A stretch of 64,000 nt of DNA from Zhouia amylolytica (GTDB lineage: Bacteria; Bacteroidota; Bacteroidia; Flavobacteriales; Flavobacteriaceae): NCBI RefSeq assembly GCF_900116365.1, contig NZ_FPAG01000008.1:186001-250000 (forward strand), read 5' to 3'. Of this stretch, positions 61,302 to 64,000 are shown piece after piece; within the stretch, counting starts at the first letter, position 1; every line of letters starts with the position of its first letter. The translations under genes and the position numbers were made by a program. The notes below the pieces were generated by a model. The model did not search any database. It worked only from the letters and a program-made list of their open reading frames with translations, and was not told where the DNA came from.

Positions 61302-62201
61302 TCAATGTTTCCTTGGATGATATTGATTTAAAATCTTACTCAGATCACTTTTATCAAGGTGCATATATATTTCTGTTGTGGTAATACTTTCATGACCTAG
61401 CATTTGCTGAATGGCTCTCAGATCAGCACCGTTTTGTAATAAATGCGTTGCAAAAGAATGACGAAAAGTATGCGGACTCACTGTTTTTTTTATGCCGGAT
61501 TTTTCAACCAATTGTTTAATGATAGTAAAAATCATAGCCCTGGTTAATTGTCTTCCACGTCGGTTCAAAAAGACAAAATCTTCATGACCTTTAACACTAG
61601 GTTGATGCACCCGAACTTCAGAGATATAAATGTTGATATATTTAATACAGGAATTTGAAATAGGGACAAAACGTTGCTTATCTCCTTTTCCGGTAACCTT
61701 AATAAACCCTTCTTCAAAAAAGAGATCAGAAAGTTTTAAATGAGTCAGTTCAGAAACACGCAGACCACAACTGTAAAGTGTTTCTAGCATGGCTTTGTTT
61801 CTGGCACCTTCAGTTTTGGTCAGGTCAATGTAATTAATTAACAAATCGACCTCTTCGATTGAAAGGGTATCTGGTAGTTTTCTTCCAATCTTTGGAGCTT
61901 CGATGAGCTCGAGAGGATGATCTTTACGATAATCTTCAAAAATCAGATAGTTAAAGAAACTTTTAAGTCCTGATATGATTCTTGCCTGTGATCTCGGATT
62001 TACTTTTTTTGCAGTTTCATAAATAAATTGTTGAATGGTTTCCGAATCAATGGCTAATGGTGAAATAGTCATATGATGCACCGATAAAAAGAGTATGAGC
62101 TTTTCAACATCCAAACAATAGTTATTGATAGAATTGTCCGATAAGCCTCGTTCCAGCTTTAAATAGTTCCTGAAATCATTGAGTGCATGTTCCCATTTCA
62201 T
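61302..62201 (-). CDS. xerD: Tyrosine recombinase XerD-like
   Basis: A 299-residue integrase-fold recombinase. The core-binding domain spans about 1-90; the catalytic domain shows ETLYSCGLRVSELTHL (Arg near 150), PHTFRHSFATHLLQNGADLRAIQQMLGHESITTTEIYMHLD with HxxR, His and the nucleophile Tyr near 280. Length and lack of phage context suit chromosome dimer resolution. No dif site was identified. Single gene divergent from the barrel gene. Confidence 0.92.
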   Translation of the reverse strand: MKWEHALNDFRNYLKLERGLSDNSINNYCLDVEKLILFLSVHHMTISPLAIDSETIQQFIYETAKKVNPRSQARIISGLKSFFNYLIFEDYRKDHPLELIEAPKIGRKLPDTLSIEEVDLLINYIDLTKTEGARNKAMLETLYSCGLRVSELTHLKLSDLFFEEGFIKVTGKGDKQRFVPISNSCIKYINIYISEVRVHQPSVKGHEDFVFLNRRGRQLTRAMIFTIIKQLVEKSGIKKTVSPHTFRHSFATHLLQNGADLRAIQQMLGHESITTTEIYMHLDKSDLSKILNQYHPRKH

Positions 62202-62316
62202 GTGTTAAATATAGTTGATTCTTCATGAATTTTGCTAATCCACTGATCAGTATATGATATATTATTGAGATTCAATATTTTAAAGAAATAACTTACAATA
62301 TTTTAGTGAAAATGTA

Positions 62317-62345
62317 TTGGTATTATGCTTTTGTATGTAAATTTG
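62317..62345 (+). promoter_or_regulatory. Vegetative promoter of the outer-membrane barrel gene
   Basis: TTG (62317-62319), 18 nt, then TAAATTTG (62338-62345), a perfect -33/-7 pair, 34 nt before the ATG. Confidence 0.7.
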
Positions 62346-62378
62346 CCACGTTAAACATTAAATACAAAATTCAAAAAG

Positions 62379-62906
62379 ATGAAAAAATTATTATTCGTAG
62401 CAGTTGCTGCTTTAGGTTTTGCTTTCAATGCGAATGCTCAGGATGGTACGGCTACTTCTAAAGGTTCTATTTTAGTTGAAGCTAACACTAACTTTGGAGC
62501 TGGTCATGCAGCAAACACAGGTTTTACATTTGCTTCTAGAGATGGATTTACTCAATGGAACATTGGTGCTGAAGGTGGTTATTTTATCCAGGATGACTTA
62601 GCAATCAAAGTTGGTCTGGGTTATGGTGATACGGACATAGACGGGATTGAAACCAATGGTATCTTTTCTTATAAGGCAGGTGCTAAATATTATATCAACA
62701 GTATGATTCCTGTTCAATTAGATCTTAATGGTTACTCAACAGATGGTTTAAATCCAATGTTTGTTGGTCTTCAAGGAGGATATGCATGGTTTTTAGCTGA
62801 TAATATTGCCATTGAACCAGGTGTACGTTATGATTTAGATTTGAATGATGATGCGGAAGGCCGCGATGCATTTTCATTAAACATCGGTTTTTCTCTTTTC
62901 TTTTAA
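62379..62906 (+). CDS. Small outer-membrane beta-barrel protein
   Basis: A 175-residue exported protein with signal peptide (MKKLLFVAVAALGFAFNANAQ) and about eight beta strands (ILVEANTNFGAGHAANTGFTFASRD, NIGAEGGYFIQDDLAIKVGLGYG, YKAGAKYYINSMIPVQLDLNGYST, PMFVGLQGGYAWFLADNIAIEPGVRYDLDL) ending in Phe. It resembles the OmpA-like/PorT small barrels abundant in Flavobacteriaceae. The gene uses C/G-richer preferred codons and a perfect promoter, suggesting high expression. Confidence 0.8.
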   Translation: MKKLLFVAVAALGFAFNANAQDGTATSKGSILVEANTNFGAGHAANTGFTFASRDGFTQWNIGAEGGYFIQDDLAIKVGLGYGDTDIDGIETNGIFSYKAGAKYYINSMIPVQLDLNGYSTDGLNPMFVGLQGGYAWFLADNIAIEPGVRYDLDLNDDAEGRDAFSLNIGFSLFF

Positions 62907-62930
62907 TTGAACGAGAATTATAAACGATTT

Positions 62931-62960
62931 AAAACGGAAGCAAAAGCTTCCGTTTTTTTT
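62931..62960 (+). terminator. Terminator after the small barrel gene
   Basis: AAAACGGAAGC and GCTTCCGTTTT arms with a 4-nt loop and a run of nine T. Confidence 0.85.
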
Positions 62961-63091
62961 TGGAAGATTTCACCGGTTGGTGAGTTTTGAAGATGTTGTT
63001 AATTATGACTTAATTAGTATAAATTTAAGAATAAGCCTACGTGTGTTGTGTAGGTTTGATTTCAATAACTTACATATTAACAACAATAATT

Positions 63092-63703
63092 ATGAAAAAA
63101 ATTTTATGTGTAGCATTTGCTGCTTTTGGGTTTTTATTTACCTCTCAGGCACAAGAAGTAGAATTTGGAGCTAAGGGAGGTCTGAATCTTTTTAATAGGT
63201 ATGGCGATAACGTAGGTAATACCGATTTCAGAACTTCTTTCCACGTTGGAGGTGTCGCCGAAATTAAATTTACTGAAAAGTTTTCGTTGCAACCGGAATT
63301 GTTATTTTCATCTCAGGGATCTAAATATGACCTTATTTTGGATGGGTTCCCCGAAATAAATGCTCCTGTGGGTACAAAGGCAACATTAACCGAGAAGTTA
63401 AATTACATAAATCTACATGTAATTGCTAAATACTACGTTACAAAAGGACTTAGCTTAGAGGCCGGACCACAATTGGGGTTTCTGGCATCGGCTAAACGCG
63501 ACCTTGAGTTTTCCGGAGATACCATGGACTTCGATGTAGATGATGAATATGACAGTTTTGATTTCGGATTGAACTTTGGATTAGGATATAAGCTGGATAA
63601 TGGTTTATTCTTTAATGGTAGGTATAACCTCGGACTTACAAATATTACTGATAATAACGTAAGAAATGAAGGTTTTCAATTTTCTGTTGGATTTATGTTC
63701 TAA
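63092..63703 (+). CDS. PorT-like outer-membrane beta-barrel protein
   Basis: A 203-residue exported barrel from the ATG at 63092 (signal MKKILCVAFAAFGFLFTSQAQ); upstream in-frame codons are not signal-like. Barrel strands include VEFGAKGGLNLFNRYGDN, FHVGGVAEIKFTEKFSLQPELLFSSQGSKYD, LNYINLHVIAKYYVTKGLSLEAGPQLGFLASAKR and FGLNFGLGYKLDNGLFFNGRYNLGLTNI, ending FSVGFMF. It is a second barrel beside the previous one and has its own terminator. Confidence 0.8.
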   Translation: MKKILCVAFAAFGFLFTSQAQEVEFGAKGGLNLFNRYGDNVGNTDFRTSFHVGGVAEIKFTEKFSLQPELLFSSQGSKYDLILDGFPEINAPVGTKATLTEKLNYINLHVIAKYYVTKGLSLEAGPQLGFLASAKRDLEFSGDTMDFDVDDEYDSFDFGLNFGLGYKLDNGLFFNGRYNLGLTNITDNNVRNEGFQFSVGFMF

Positions 63704-63729
63704 TACACATCAATAGTTATATATTGCAT

Positions 63730-63756
63730 ACGGAGGTTACATCCTCCGTTTTTTTT
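63730..63756 (+). terminator. Terminator of the PorT-like gene
   Basis: Perfect arms ACGGAGG and CCTCCGT with a 6-nt loop and seven or more T. Confidence 0.8.
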
Positions 63757-63792
63757 GTGCTTAAATTTTATATTTTTACCAAAAGAAAAACC

Positions 63793-64000
63793 ATGAAGTT
63801 TATTATCATTAACGGACCTAACCTGAACCTTCTTGGAAAACGAGAACCAAAAATTTATGGTTCAGAAACTTTCGAAGACTATTTCAATACACTTAAAAAT
63901 AAATACCAACAACATCAATTGGATTATTATCAAAGCAATGTTGAAGGGGAACTGATAAATAAACTTCACGAGGTAGGATTTGATTATGATGGGATTATTC
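63793..64000 (+). CDS. aroQ: Type II 3-dehydroquinate dehydratase, N-terminal part (cut by window edge)
   Basis: The first 69 codons of AroQ, the dodecameric type II dehydroquinase of the shikimate pathway. The start MKFIIINGPNLNLLGKREPKIYGSETFEDYFNTL has the GPNLNLLGxRxPxxYG signature with the catalytic Arg and Tyr. The QSNVEGELINKLHEVGFDYDGII stretch is also typical. The rest lies beyond position 64000. The gene begins 37 nt after the preceding terminator. Confidence 0.93.
   Translation, partial: MKFIIINGPNLNLLGKREPKIYGSETFEDYFNTLKNKYQQHQLDYYQSNVEGELINKLHEVGFDYDGII

Noticed and set aside
61302-62201. Integrase as a mark of a mobile element
   Set aside because: Size and motifs match housekeeping XerD; no att-like repeats, tRNA or cargo genes around it.

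Overview
The window looks like a chromosome segment of a marine-type Bacteroidota, most likely Flavobacteriaceae. The DNA is AT-rich, the recognisable promoters match the Bacteroidota consensus (TTG near -33 and TAnnTTTG near -7), and the gene families are typical of the group: a head-GIN/PspC/PadR cluster, a MoxR/DUF58/SpoIIM/RDD cluster, SUMF1-like proteins, Gfo/Idh with a Tat signal, and many small beta-barrels. No rRNA, tRNA, CRISPR array, prophage or complete insertion sequence was seen. I cannot name the species.

Layout. 1-3.2 kb: a stress module on the minus strand (PEP synthase, phosphoribosyltransferase, alpha/beta hydrolase, double universal stress protein). 3.5-8.7 kb: TetR regulator, ABC exporter, HlyD adaptor and TolC-like channel in one overlapping operon. 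9-10.8 kb: sigma factor, small protein and MscS-like channel. 11-14.7 kb: a 1217-residue outer-membrane lipoprotein joining a phosphoesterase, a middle region with kinase-like motifs and a BamA-like barrel. 14.8-19.7 kb: a soluble histidine kinase and an NtrC-type regulator, followed by palindromes, a sigma-54 promoter, a small Cys protein, glutamate dehydrogenase and a GreA-like protein. 20-27 kb: sialidase-like protein and the xylose genes (symporter, xylA, xylB, divergent LacI regulator). 27-32 kb: histone-like protein, XdhC and MobA-like pair, then a second stress module (eRF1-like protein, ATP-cone nuclease, beta-CASP RNase). 32-37 kb: SUMF1-like protein, Gfo/Idh, trxB, dipeptide epimerase. 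37.7-40.3 kb: YceI, porin-like protein, YceI. 40-44 kb: GIN, PspC, PadR and DUF4870. 45.8-47.3 kb: oxyR divergent from dps. 47.9-54.9 kb: MoxR/DUF58 cluster. 55-64 kb: mixed housekeeping genes (TRIC, cyclophilin, NUDIX, acyltransferase, ECF sigma, NDH-2, lysoplasmalogenase, xerD, two barrels, start of aroQ).

The most striking observation is regulatory. Five promoters carry a CRP/FNR-type dyad (TGA-N6-TCA) exactly 23 nt upstream of a Bacteroidota -7 element, which puts the dyad near -41.5 (class II activation). They precede the PEP synthase gene, the universal stress protein gene, the eRF1-like/ATP-cone/beta-CASP operon, the YceI-porin-YceI operon and an unannotated 155-nt RNA with its own terminator (about 2154-2310). 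A sixth, weaker copy on the other strand precedes the hydrolase-phosphoribosyltransferase operon. This predicts one oxygen- or redox-responsive regulon with an FnrS-like small RNA. A second system is a sigma-54 circuit: an NtrC-type activator gene followed by two palindromic tandem sites and a -24/-12 promoter driving a small Cys protein and glutamate dehydrogenase. All functional statements are read from sequence only; no database search was run.
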